A stretch of 64,000 nucleotides of DNA, from NCBI GenBank assembly GCA_963924555.1, contig OZ004594.1:1705563-1769562 (forward strand), given 5' to 3'. Below, piece after piece: positions 47,277 through 62,738 of the stretch. Every line of letters begins with the position of its first letter. Positions within the stretch are counted from its first letter, which is position 1. The notes beneath the pieces were generated by a model, which worked only from the letters and a program-made list of their open reading frames with translations, made no database searches and was not told where the DNA came from. The position numbers and the translations under genes are program-made. This stretch comes from Crambe crambe (lineage: Eukaryota > Porifera > Demospongiae > Poecilosclerida > Crambeidae).

Positions 47277-50200
47277 TCAGACAGTGTCATTGATCAGGGT
47301 CACCTTTGTTTTCCTATCTGGAATAGAGGAGCCAGCCAAGGCAGCCACTTGAGAAAACACTTTGTACCTCCTATAGAACTGATAATCTTCCTTGCACTTG
47401 AGTCCGTCAACCAGAACCCTTAACAACCATATTCTCTCATTGTGAGCCTGTGGTGGTGGTGGTGGTGGTGACGTGTATAAATAGAGAAAAATCTCGATAT
47501 GCCATTCTAATTAAAGCACACATACCTGAATACTGGAGCTGTGGAGCATCGTGTAGAACAGGGGAATCTCCCGCACATTCAGGGAAGGCTTATGAACTAT
47601 GTAATGGGCAACCACAGAATAGACAGGACTGTCTATACAGCATAGAGAAAAGATGAAGCTTGGAGGGCTATTTACACAACAAAAGTTTATGTCCAACCTG
47701 CATGCAAGAACAGGTGACAAGCCTTGGAAGCAAAAACTGCAAAGATAGTAGGTAGACGAGCACTCTTCTCTGCCAGTGTGTTCTGAATCACATCCAGTAG
47801 AAGCATAATCTACATAATATATAGCAATGCAACAGATGTACATGATGAATGTGTGTTAATTGTGGAAGTTGTTGCCAAACCAGAGGACTTTATGATGGGC
47901 AGTCAGTCACACACATGCTTAGATACTCACACTTGGACTTTTATGACAGGGCAGCCACACACATACACGCACCAATAGTAATAGTCCACACACCTGGGCC
48001 TTCTCCTTGAATCTATTCTCTTCCAGGTGAGTTCTGAATCTTGTCAGGCAATGGCCAGCAGCCTTGCGCATGTCCTGACACTGAGAGGAAAGAGCAACCA
48101 GCAGGTACCCAAGACAACCGTGCCTTATAAATTGACGACAATCAACACGAGAATCTAGCAATATGAAAGTGTTGGGGGGTAAATGTGTTCATACCCCTTT
48201 AATTATGGATCTACCTGGATCCAAATAGTAACTTAATAGAGGTAGCAGGAAACACTCGTCATACAAGGTGAGATCTCGAGTGCTGGAGTCCATTTCCATA
48301 TATGGATTACAAGGCTGGATATGATAAAACGAGTAAACCCCTTATAATTATTTCTATAGGACTGGGTACAATATCACACGTACGTAGACTTGCTTACTGT
48401 GAGTTTGGTGTCAATGGAGAAGTTGCCGGTGGATCTTATGAGTTTTTGCGAGTCAAGCAACTTCAAGATTTCAACAAGATCCAGTGAATGCCAGTAAACG
48501 TCCTGCTTCAGCCCATACCGCTCCAGGGAAGCTTCTCCCCACAACAAAGGGCTTCAAAAACAACAAGTGTTATAAACACAGCCCTGAGTGATCTCATCTT
48601 TCTTTTAAAATGGTGTCTTTATCCTCACCTTTTTTCTCCTGCGTTGATGCCATTTTCTTCATACTTGTGGATCAAGAATAATAACCCTCGATCTATCGAA
48701 TAAATACAGGGCTCATAATAACAGCCCTGACAATTCAATGCAGTTGGACTTTACCTGATTTACTACGAGTTGCAGAGTAGGAGCCAAGAAACACTGGCAT
48801 GTGAGCAGTTTTGCAGACAGAAGCGTCCAGTTCCACCACAGCTATCAGCAACTCGACCAGTGACTCTACCAAAGGAAAGCATTATTCGACAGCACTTAAA
48901 TTTAGGGGCCCCCAGCCTCCTGATATACACAATGAGATTATCCCAACCTTTTGCTGTTTCTTGGTCGCATGATGAACACATGATATTGAAGAATTCTGAG
49001 TGTGACCAGATCATATCGCATATTGTACTCAAGGGGGTGTGGCTCTTGCGCTTCCGACGACCATATATGGAAGGGAGGAGGAGTGAAAGAAGATGAAGGG
49101 CAGAATCATGCTTGAACTCTGACCTAGAATGTTTCAATCCTTGAAATTAAAACATTTCATAAGCTATTTGACTAACCTCAAAGTATTCACAAGAAATGTA
49201 TTCCACTTCAGAGCTGATTTTCTAAATTTAGAGGCTAGATTTTGGATCCAAGCTGTGTCGGAAGACACTGGAATGGAATCTCCACTGGCTGGAACCAGTT
49301 CAGACTGATCAACAGTATGGGAATCTGATAATTCACGACACACTTTTGGATCCAGGATCCAAGCTGTGTCGGAAGACACTGGAATGGAATCTCCACTGGC
49401 TGGAACCAGTTCAGACTGATCAACAGTATGGGAATCTGATAATTCACGACACACTTTTGGATCCAGTAGAGGATAAAGTTCAGGAATGGAGCAGGAAAAT
49501 TTGAGAGCTGATGGAGGCAAGTGGTGGAGAACAAGTCTGACCAACGATAGGCACTCGTTCAGACTTGATATCAACAAAAAATGAGTCATGAGGTCATGGA
49601 TGAGTGCAAGAACAACACCTGAAGGAAAATATGCATTTTATTGGGAATGGCTTTCCCCTACAGGTACATTTATGCACGTACTGTCATGCCTAAACTCTTT
49701 CAGTACGCATGTCAAGAGATTCAGTCTCATACAATCTCTGATCGAAGCTGCTTCGCAACGACTAACATCTTTCTTGCAATCCTTGAAACTCACATCGGCA
49801 AGATCAAAATTTGGCAACTCTGAATGAAAAAAAGAGGAGAAATTGCTCACACTCTCTTGTTCTTAAAGATCATGATCTGAAAAGAAGACCACACACACAA
49901 CCATTACCCAAGATCTGCTGAAGAGACATCTTTTCCCCTGACTTGTCTCCTTCTAGGAGCTCCCTCACTTCTTCTCTCAATTGGTGTCTGTTCGACACGC
50001 TTCCCACCACAGCACTCGATGCCACTTCGATCAGAGATGCCTTCTCCTCAGGATGAGCCAAGCAGGTCCTTGAAAGACAAGAGAGAAAGACATCCACATC
50101 CGCATCAGAGTGATATGCTGTTCCATCTTCCCCACTCAACAGGATCTGTACACAATATGACAAACAATGACATCACTAAGTAACTTGTTTACCACACACG

Positions 50201-53200
50201 GGAGAGATCAACAACCTTACGAGTGAGAGCATGTGATATTCTTGACACCACTGAATCACTTGACTGTGTCAACAATAGCGAAGTCGATACAGCGCTGCGA
50301 TTCTAATTAAAGCACAGGTATATTGCTCGTAATAATTTTATCGGTGATTTCAAATTCTTACCTGATTCCAACTCCTGCCGTTGCACACATTTAAATTCAA
50401 CCACAAGACTAATACAAGGATATCAGGATCACATGACTCTTTATCGCTGTCATGTGACAATAGAGATGGCAGTAACTTGGCCGGATTGAAGTTCACCTGC
50501 GTGAAAATATCTGGAGATAGTTTTTGATACCCACCAAGAACCTGTAAAGTCAGAGACAAAAGAACAGAGTTCCCAGCCAAATCTGAAAAGGAAGATATTG
50601 TGAATTTAACTCCAATTCTGGACCCTATTTTCTGATTCTTCACTTACTGGCATTCTTTAGCTTGTCTTCTGCTGTCAAGTATTCCAATTTCACGGAAGGA
50701 GTAGAGGGATCAGTTCCCCCTTTGTCCCGTTGTAGCCGCTGGTACAGTGACACAATCGTCCTAATATCCGGCAAGCATTTCAGGACACCATCACAATACT
50801 CCACCAGGAAGGAGGTTACTAAACATGCAAAGAGAGTTTGAAAAGTGACAGGAAAACAAACTCAATGGGTATGACGGCAGTGTTTCCCCCAGTATACTAA
50901 ATGCAGGGTGTGATATAGAACTTCAAAGAAAGTGGGCTGGGTCTATGGCATTATTGAATTATATTCTCATGGATATACTTAAGCACCCTGTTTGAAAGTA
51001 CAGCTAGGGGAGACTCTGGACGGGTATGTACTTGAATGGAGGTTTCTATTGACAGGACCCCAACAGTCCACAACGGAGCTTGCTCTCTTCAGCACTGCAT
51101 TGATTAGCTGAAGTGTGCAGTGTTTCACAAGAGGTACAGGATGCTGCATAGAGGATGTCAGAAGGAACACACACACACACACCAAAAACAAACAAACAAA
51201 CAAACAAAATGGAATTTAGTACTTTATTTTGAAATTGGGAGGGGGGGGGGGGGTCCTTAGTCATTTATTCTTGGGTTCAGAGTAACTATGACAACAATGT
51301 GTGCACTCAAAGGGAGCAGTGAGCCAAGACGGTTCACTATAACCTCCCATCATGAAATGAAGAACAAAAAACTCATCATTAACCCAAGTACAGCAGAGTT
51401 TGGAATGGAATATTGAAATATTCTCCTCACTTGAAGTCCCAGATTGAAGTAGGTTCTGTTGACAGGAAGAGGTGTAGTGATACCAACAGCTACATCGGAT
51501 AAGGTCTGGGAAGGCTGGTCTTCACTTCCACCAGTTAGAATCTCAGGCACAGAAGAAAAACTGCCAAACAGCTATAACAAGTATACAAGTTCACTACATT
51601 CGATCCAAATAATTATGAAAATCTATAATTTTTGGATCCAAAATTTTTTAGAGACCTGCCAACAATTCATTATATTGGATCCAAAATTAATACATACATA
51701 CTTTGGATCCAAATTCTTATACTTTTGGGTACTAACCAAACCTTAGCTAAAAATGTCATGGCAACCACCCACTCTGAGGTAGGTTGGGGTTCAAAGGTGA
51801 GTGCAAGCGACTTGAGGTAGGAGAGGAGCAGGTCGGGACAGGAAGACATAGTTTTGAAGACAAGTTCCTGAGCAACAGGGTCTTCCAGGTGGCCCGAGAG
51901 GAAGAGTAAGTAATGGAGGAGGACCGGATTATTCGTCCTATAGGTAATGATCATAAAGAGAGTGAAATGGACTAAAGTATGAACGAGTCTTACTTCTCCA
52001 GTCCTGCTGGCAAGTCCTTCGACTTATAGCAGATGCCAACTTGAAAGTCGGTGCAGAGAGTGATTATCATCCTGTGAGCAATATCCAACACTTTCTTGAC
52101 CGTCTCCAAGTGTTTATCACCATCACCAGAGGAAGCAGGAGTTTCCAGCTGATGGTCCTCGAGTAGCAGCATTGTCGTCTGCTTCAGGACGTACTGGTTG
52201 AAAAACAATGACTTCACCTTCTTGGCTATTTCAGGGTTCATTACTACCTGAAAAGGAGTACAGATACTCATCATTGGCAGGTTTCATGTAACTGTATACC
52301 TTATCAAAGACGGTAGTAAGAAATACGAGGATGTTTTCTGCTTCGTCTTTCGGAAGAAGTGTGAAAAAGCTTGACAGGAATCCTAAGATTGAACAATTTG
52401 TTGAGAGGTGCTTGAAAAATGATCAAGGATATGGCTGCATTGGCTCACCTTTGTACTGCAAAACTGCTGTGATGACATCAGCGTCTCCAACAACGAGGAA
52501 GGACAGAGAAAACCTCATCAAACTCTGCCTCACAGATTCAGAATGTCCCTAAAGAAGAGAAAAATATGAAATTACACTGGAGGTACCTTTTGGGATGGGG
52601 AAGAGAGAGAGAGACTAAATTTCGCTTGTGACTATCAAATTAGACTTCCCCTTACTGAAATTGGATCAGCAATGGATGTAGTCTTGTTCGGGAAAACTGC
52701 CAACGGCTTGTAGCCAAAATTGAAAAGGAGTTGCAGTCCCTTTGCTGATTCTGGTCCCTGCATCACCATGGCAGTGAGTAGCCTGAGACAAGACCCCACC
52801 AGTCTCAGTGGCATATTTGACCGAAGGGAATGGTACACACATTTCAGGTGGTTGGCCAATATCTGCTGGACAAGTCTGTTTCCAACACTGTGGAGATGCT
52901 TGCTTTGGGGAGTGGAAGAGGATTGGGGAAGGTTTGGAGCTGTGCATAACAAAATTTGCTCTAGGCACTTGAAACACAGGAAAAGCTGAAAATGGTAAAG
53001 AAAAAATACGATCAAAAGAATGAGATTTCATGATCCACCTATGATATACCACATCAAACGTCCTCTTCTCTTTATCCCATTCCAGCGGAGTCAGAACATG
53101 GTCACATTCTGGAAACTGATTCAAGTAATTGTGAATCAGTTCAATTCCAGTTTCAACTTCTTCGTGAGAGGAATCATATTTGAGGACAGTATTTAGAAAA

Positions 53201-53421
53201 TATGTCAAGCCTGGTAAAAAAGAAAGAAAAAATCAATGAAGAAAGTGATGAGCAGTCTATGAACCTGCAATCAGTGAATTATCATTCTCAAGTAAAGACA
53301 AGAGCTTCGTAAAATGTTTCTGACTTGACTGCTTTATTTTTTTGCTTGATGGCGGCAAGCTCTCCTCTTCTGATTCATCCACCGGTTCATTCTCTCCTCC
53401 TGCTCTTATTCTTTTCGCCAT
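47277..53421 (-). CDS. URB1: URB1 (NPA1), nucleolar 60S assembly factor
   Basis: The multi-exon - strand gene runs from ATG 53419-53421 (MAKRIRAGGENEPVDESEEE) to TGA 47277-47279. N-terminal blocks: TYFLNTVLKYD and LRLVGSCLRLLTAMVMQGPE. Middle: NNPVLLHYLLFLSGHLEDPV, LTFEPQPTSEWVVAMTFLAK, HPVPLVKHCTLQLINAVLKR. C-terminal: HNERIWLLRVLVDGLKCKED, YQFYRRYKVFSQVAALAG. All are in the order of URB1, a large helical-repeat protein of early pre-60S particles. The C-terminus is shorter than the vertebrate protein after DRKTKVTLINDTV. One exon (about 49200-49580) contains a perfect 111-bp in-frame tandem duplication. Exact intron borders in the middle were not all resolved. Confidence 0.85.
49250..49466 (-). 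repeat. In-frame 111-bp tandem duplication inside URB1
   Basis: The 37-residue unit beginning LDPKVCRELSDSHTVDQSEL is present twice, back to back, with essentially identical DNA. The serine-rich, low-conservation context suggests a disordered loop. It is a recent duplication, possibly polymorphic. Confidence 0.85.
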
Positions 53422-53499
53422 AATCTGGACCACGTGGCGGATACTCACGTCACACGTGTGGAGCTCTTTAACCCTTTAATTGGAAATCAAAAAGTGAAG
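53422..53499. promoter_or_regulatory. 78-bp bidirectional promoter URB1 / mitoribosomal bS18m
   Basis: Only 78 bp separate the two start codons. They contain two CACGTG E-boxes (53431-53436, 53453-53458) and an overlapping CRE-like CACGTCAC (about 53446). CACGTG is the MYC/MAX and USF-type consensus; the regulator here is inferred. Confidence 0.6.
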
Positions 53500-54351
53500 A
53501 TGGCATTGCGACTTTTCATGCTTGAGAATAGCTTAGCAGGACTCTTTAGATCATCAGAAAAGAAGTGTCTTCCCAGCATCTCCATATGTCGAAGGAGAGG
53601 AACAAGAGTGAAAAAATTTCCTTTGATAGAACATGTAAGTATAGTTATGGTGCAGCTGGCTACAGTTCATGTTGTCACCTCTGACTGTGCCAAAAAAGCA
53701 TCCTGATTTCATGTCCTCATTTCAGGACAGCTCTTTTACATTTTGATGCAGCTTCGTGAGGAAATGGCTATGAAGAGAATCAGTGGTGTGAGTGATTGCC
53801 CAAAGAATTGCCTTTGTTCTCAAAAAGTTGAAATCACTTATAAGGTAATAATTAATGACTCAAATTATTGGAGCTAACATGTACAGAATTAAGGGTCTTC
53901 CCCTAAGGAGGTGTGCTTAATTAACAGCATTCCTTTATCTCAACTATGTGATGTTTATTTCTTATCCTAGAATGTGCGCCTTCTCTCTCAGTTCACTTCT
54001 CATCAGACGGGATGTATTCTCCCACGAAGTATCACAAGTGAGTGTTATTAGCCCCCTGTAAAAAATTATCTAATCCTGTGGATTTTTAGAGGTATGTATG
54101 AAAAAGCAGAAAAAGATCGCAAAAGAGGTGAAGAGGGCTCGTATCATGGGTAAGCAATTTCCTTCTTGACCATCTCATCTGATTACTGCCCACTTTTAAT
54201 TACAGGGTTTCTCCCATATACTGAGTCCTTGGAAGAGTATCTCAAAGATCCAAGGTTATTCAACTTATCTCGGAGTAGAAGTGAAAAGCTGTTGCAAGCT
54301 CAGAAAGAACAACAACAACATCAAACTACTGCTTTCAATTTTTCAAATTAA
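53500..54351 (+). CDS. MRPS18C: Mitochondrial ribosomal protein bS18m
   Basis: Five exons: 53500-53634, 53731-53844, 53971-54037, 54090-54149 and 54206-54351. An arginine-rich amphipathic N-terminus (MALRLFMLENSLAGLFRSSE) is typical of mitochondrial import. The S18 core is clear: CPKNCLCSQKVEITYKNVRL, LLSQFTSHQTGCILPRSIT, KKQKKIAKEVKRARIMGFLP, YLKDPRLFNL. The pattern is closest to MRPS18C among the three animal bS18m paralogues, though the assignment among A/B/C is tentative. Exon 2 uses the second of two nearby acceptors (GGACAG|CTC), because the first leads to a stop. Confidence 0.85.
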
Positions 54352-54618
54352 TCACTTCATCATATAAACTAGAATGTTTGTGGGTGCTGGACATACCGTA
54401 AATCCTTGAGCCACGTGTCTACTTTCTAATTATGGAAAATAGCTAGGAAATTTTGAAATTGTAACGGAGTTTTTCAGATTCGGAGTAGCATCATTAAAAG
54501 TAGTCGTGTGTGTTTGTGTGTGTTTTTTTATATTATAACATAAAGGTAGGTTTCTCTTATATTGTAACTGTGTCACTCTCAACCGTCTACGCTATTTCAG
54601 TTCAGAGCCAGCGGGACA
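54352..54618. other. Spacer bS18m / UBC9
   Basis: Short AT-rich spacer with a (GT)n-like run (about 54505-54525). It is the presumed UBC9 promoter; no clear motif is seen. Confidence 0.4.
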
Positions 54619-56373
54619 ATGTCAGGCATTGCCTTGGGGAGACTGGCTGAAGAAAGAAAAGGTTGGAGAAGAGACCATCCTTTCGTAAGAGATTAGTATC
54701 TAATAGCTGCTTACCTGAATTTACTAGTAGTGAAAAAGTTGCTTTTCTTTATAAGGGATTTGTAGCCAAACCGACAAAGAATGCTGATGGGACTCTGAAT
54801 CTGGTGAACTGGGAATGTGGTGAGTTTTCACTTTTTGTTTCAGTTGGCTAGTTTCTACTGTTATGCATCCTCTCTAATAAAGGTGCCCACAAACAGAGTT
54901 AACTAGTCATTTTTGTGGTTGATTTTTAAGGAAATAGCGACCACAATTTTGCGGTTTTTGTACAGTTCTCTCATTCTCTCTCTCTCCCCTCTTCTTGCCT
55001 ATTTCTATCCATTGCCACTGTCACTAGTAATTCTTGTTCATATGACCTGATAGCATGGTCATGGTAATTCCATAATAGGGATAATCTCTCTTGTAATGAC
55101 ACATGTATCATATCCTTGTAAAGCACCAACTAAATTGTTAAAAGGAGTGTACATTATTTTGTGGTGGCAGGAGTGCTGCAGTGCTGTGTGCGTTTTGTGA
55201 AGGAGAGGGAGAGAGGAAGGGTGGGACTACAGTTCAACCATAAATGGCTGCATTTGCATACCTGTGGTTTCATGATTATGATCAATAATTCGATCAACAG
55301 GGGTTCAGCTAGCTTGATAAGGGTCTGGGACAACTGGTTAGAATTTTGTTGAGTAGGCAATACTCAATAATGTGGTCATTCCTTGAAACTGCTGGGGTTT
55401 TTTTTGTGATCTTTCTTGTTTTTCTGTAGCAATTCCAGGAAAGAAGGGTGTAAGTCAACACAAAACTGATTTAATTTCATGATGTGATTAATGACTTTTT
55501 TCCCCCCACTTCAGACACCTTGGGAAGGTGGGCTTTTCAAGCTAAAGATGATATTTAAGGATGACTATCCAACCTCCCCACCAAAATGTTAGTTTTACAC
55601 ACAGTGGAACCAGTACGGTAGAACCTCTGATAAAGGACACTCCAATAGGGCTCTCAACAAAGGACAATCTTGTATATACACTCTATACGAAATAACCTCC
55701 AAGAGGACAACCTCTCTATAAAGGACAAAGGTTGGGTTCCAAGTGTGTCCTTTCTTTGAAAGTTCCATTGTAGTCTTAAGTTTCATAGTGTTGTAAGCAT
55801 AGCCTTTAGAGTTTTGAGTGTATGTACCATGAACAGTGGACAACAACCTTCAAGATGTAGCCTTCCTTGTACACAGCAACAATCTGTGAAAGCAAAGAAT
55901 CCCCTTTATTCACCTCTGAAAGAAAAAACAACTTGTCTGGTCCCTTCCCCTCCATCTGTTGTGGTTGCACTAAATGTGTTCATTTTCTACGATTATAGGC
56001 AAATTTGACCCTCCTATTTTCCATCCGAATGTGTATCCATCAGGAACAGTGTGTTTATCGTTACTAGACGAAGACAAAGACTGGAGACCGGCAGTTACTA
56101 TCAAACAAGTACGTCGTATGATGCCTACGCACTCTCTAATCTTTATGTTATGACTACCCCTTACCAGATTTTATTAGGAATTCAAGACTTGCTCAATGAC
56201 CCCAATGTCAGAGATCCTGCCCAGGCAGAGGCATACACAATATACTGGTAGTTATTACACATTATTGTAGGGGGTAGAGTTAATTAATTCTTTCCTTTTC
56301 CCCATTCAGCCAAAATAGAGCAGAATACGTGAAGAGAGTTAAACAACAAGCACAACAACACGCACCACAGTAA
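54619..56373 (+). CDS. UBE2I: SUMO-conjugating enzyme UBC9
   Basis: Seven exons: 54619-54684, 54757-54819, 55430-55449, 55515-55587, 55999-56108, 56168-56248 and 56311-56373; 158 codons, the usual length. [20 protein letters not shown] begins the protein. The catalytic region [20 protein letters not shown] contains the active-site Cys (of TVCLS). The C-terminal [23 protein letters not shown] is nearly identical to human UBC9. It transfers SUMO to substrates in the nucleus and cytoplasm. It lies 268 bp after bS18m, same strand. Confidence 0.98.
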
Positions 56374-56585
56374 CTGACTCCAATTAATGCCCATTCCCTC
56401 CACCCACTAATTATATTCTATGATTTTATTATAGTACAAGTCATTCTCTGTCTTGGTAAGATGGTAGTTAGGTTAGCAAGTGTTCTGTCATTGTCACCAA
56501 GTGAGAGAGAGGAAAACCATGTATCTTAAAACTGGAGAATGTCTGAACTAGTTGTCAATTCTGTTTGGTGAAGAGGAAAGTACAC

Positions 56586-57242
56586 TTAAGATTCATGCAA
56601 TAATTCTGGGTCATACTTCTCCCATAGCTGTTCAAACTGCTTGCAGAAGGGATTGACCATCTCTGCATTGTTGGTTATGACGACGTTTTCCTGGTTGCCA
56701 CATATCCCTTGGAGGGTCCAGTTGAGTGAGCCGTTAACAAGAACTTGATCATCGATCACTGTAAATTTATGATGCATGAAGTACGACGTGCTATCATTTC
56801 TGACTTGTATTCCTGCTCTTCTTAGCCTTTCTATCTGTGAACCTGATGCTAATAACTGCTCGTTATCGCTGATCACCCGAACAATCAACCCATTATGGTG
56901 GGCATTAATAAGAACATCACCCAGTTCCTTGCAGGAGATTGTGAAGACACAAACGTCCAGAGACTTTCGAGCCGTTTGCAATGTGCTCATCAGGACGAAG
57001 AGACTACCTTCTTCCATGGTGTCCACAGGAAGCTTCAATGCAGACGAGAGTGAGTGTGCAGTTGCTTCATCTGGAAAAAAGAGAACCTTGCATATTGCTT
57101 CAGCTTGAACACGAGACTCCAATGTCGTTTTTTCTACTTGCTTCATCCTGTGATAAAGTTTCCATAGCGCCAGTCCCGAAAGCAGAGCTGTAGGTAGAGC
57201 AACACAAGCAACGACACTCGAACAGCTACTGCATCTTAGCAT
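56586..57242 (-). CDS. PLD6: PLD6 / Zucchini-like mitochondrial phospholipase D nuclease (218 aa)
   Basis: Intronless. An N-terminal hydrophobic segment (VVACVALPTALLSGLALWKL, about 10-29) would anchor it in the outer mitochondrial membrane. A single HKD motif, H157-x-K159-x4-D164 (HHKFTVIDD), is followed by VLVNGSLNWT and NQENVVIT, as in PLD6. Two copies dimerise to form one active site. In animals PLD6/Zucchini makes piRNA 5' ends and hydrolyses cardiolipin. The Cys-rich start (MLRCSSCSS) and the length fit the family. It is convergent with UBC9 and head to head with sphingosine kinase. Confidence 0.92.
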   Translation of the reverse strand: MLRCSSCSSVVACVALPTALLSGLALWKLYHRMKQVEKTTLESRVQAEAICKVLFFPDEATAHSLSSALKLPVDTMEEGSLFVLMSTLQTARKSLDVCVFTISCKELGDVLINAHHNGLIVRVISDNEQLLASGSQIERLRRAGIQVRNDSTSYFMHHKFTVIDDQVLVNGSLNWTLQGICGNQENVVITNNAEMVNPFCKQFEQLWEKYDPELLHES

Positions 57243-57411
57243 AATTAGCTATACTGCTAACCACGTGTCCTAGCTAGCTAGCTTACACGTTGACTAGAAA
57301 TGCACGTGCTTTGATCTTCGTACAAAGTTCACCACAGGAATTCTTCGGATAGTGAATCTTGTTATAATTATTATTATTGCCAATGAATTCTGTTTGAGCA
57401 ACATCAAGCGC
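57243..57411. promoter_or_regulatory. Bidirectional promoter PLD6 / sphingosine kinase
   Basis: 169 bp between start codons. CACGTG occurs at 57262-57267 and 57303-57308, a paired E-box arrangement like that upstream of URB1. A CTAGCTAGCTAGCT run lies between. Confidence 0.55.
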
Positions 57412-61943
<4,532 letters not shown>

Positions 61944-62046
61944 TTATTTCATATCATCCCAGTCACCCTCTATTCAGGAAACATGAGGGCTATCACAAAG
62001 ATTATTAAATTAATATTCTACTGTTTTATGCAATATATTTAAAATT

Positions 62047-62538
62047 TTAATCTTCCTTAGTTCTGACGTTTTTTGTCTTGCCAGAAGTTGGTTTTGTTTT
62101 GACATCAGCTGGTAGACTTGAGATAAATCTGTCACAAGTAGGTAATAGTTAAATGAGGGTGACTTAGCATGCACTATGTACTTACATATTGATTCCAATC
62201 ATCAATCCAACAGTTAAGATGCTCATGATGATAAGATGTACATTGAAGCCAATGAGAAAAGATTGAGCTATGAGAGTTATCAGTAAGAGAACGAAGATGA
62301 TGTTGAGGAAAAGTAGTACAGATTTATTCACTCCTGGTTCAATAGCATTCAAGATGATGTCGGATACAAAGCCACGAGGTTCCTCCTTTCTTTGTACGCT
62401 TGCTGAAGCACCACTAGATGACTGAGATGGCGGTAAAGTATCACCGGATGGCGGTGAAGTCTCACCAGATAACGGTGAAAGATTACCTTCGCCTACGTCT
62501 TCTCTTTCTCGCTTGCTCTTTCTGCGACGTCGTCCCAT
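62047..62538 (-). CDS. Small ER membrane protein, Pkr1-like (144 aa)
   Basis: Two exons, 62186-62538 and 62047-62128. The basic N-terminus (MGRRRRKSKRERED) and a Ser/Pro-rich stretch precede two hydrophobic helices (VLLFLNIIFVLLLITLIAQS and FNVHLIIMSILTVGLMIGIN). The C-terminus is a short lysine-rich tail (KTKPTSGKTKNVRTKED). The layout (EPGVNK, two helices, FI-S-L) resembles the Pkr1 family, which helps assemble the V-ATPase in yeast ER. The resemblance is by memory of the family pattern and needs a profile check. Start codons are 200 bp from the next gene, head to head. Confidence 0.6.
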
Positions 62539-62738
62539 CCTTCAAATAATGCACTCCTTCAAGGTTAAAGTTCAAACGCCTAAAAGTTCAAAAGTTCAAT
62601 ATCTCCAAATAGAGCACTCCAGAGCATTAGTCTGCAAAAAAAATAAAATGGAGGACCCGAAAAGTTGCTGACCGAAGCCTTATTATTGGGTAGAGGGTGA
62701 ACTGAAGCTAAGTATGAGACGTGTTACATAGGTTTTTA
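62539..62738. promoter_or_regulatory. Divergent promoter Pkr1-like / RRM-CCCH
   Basis: 200 bp between the divergent start codons. AAAGTTCAAA direct repeats lie near 62563-62600. No E-box or NRF1-like site is seen. Confidence 0.4.
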
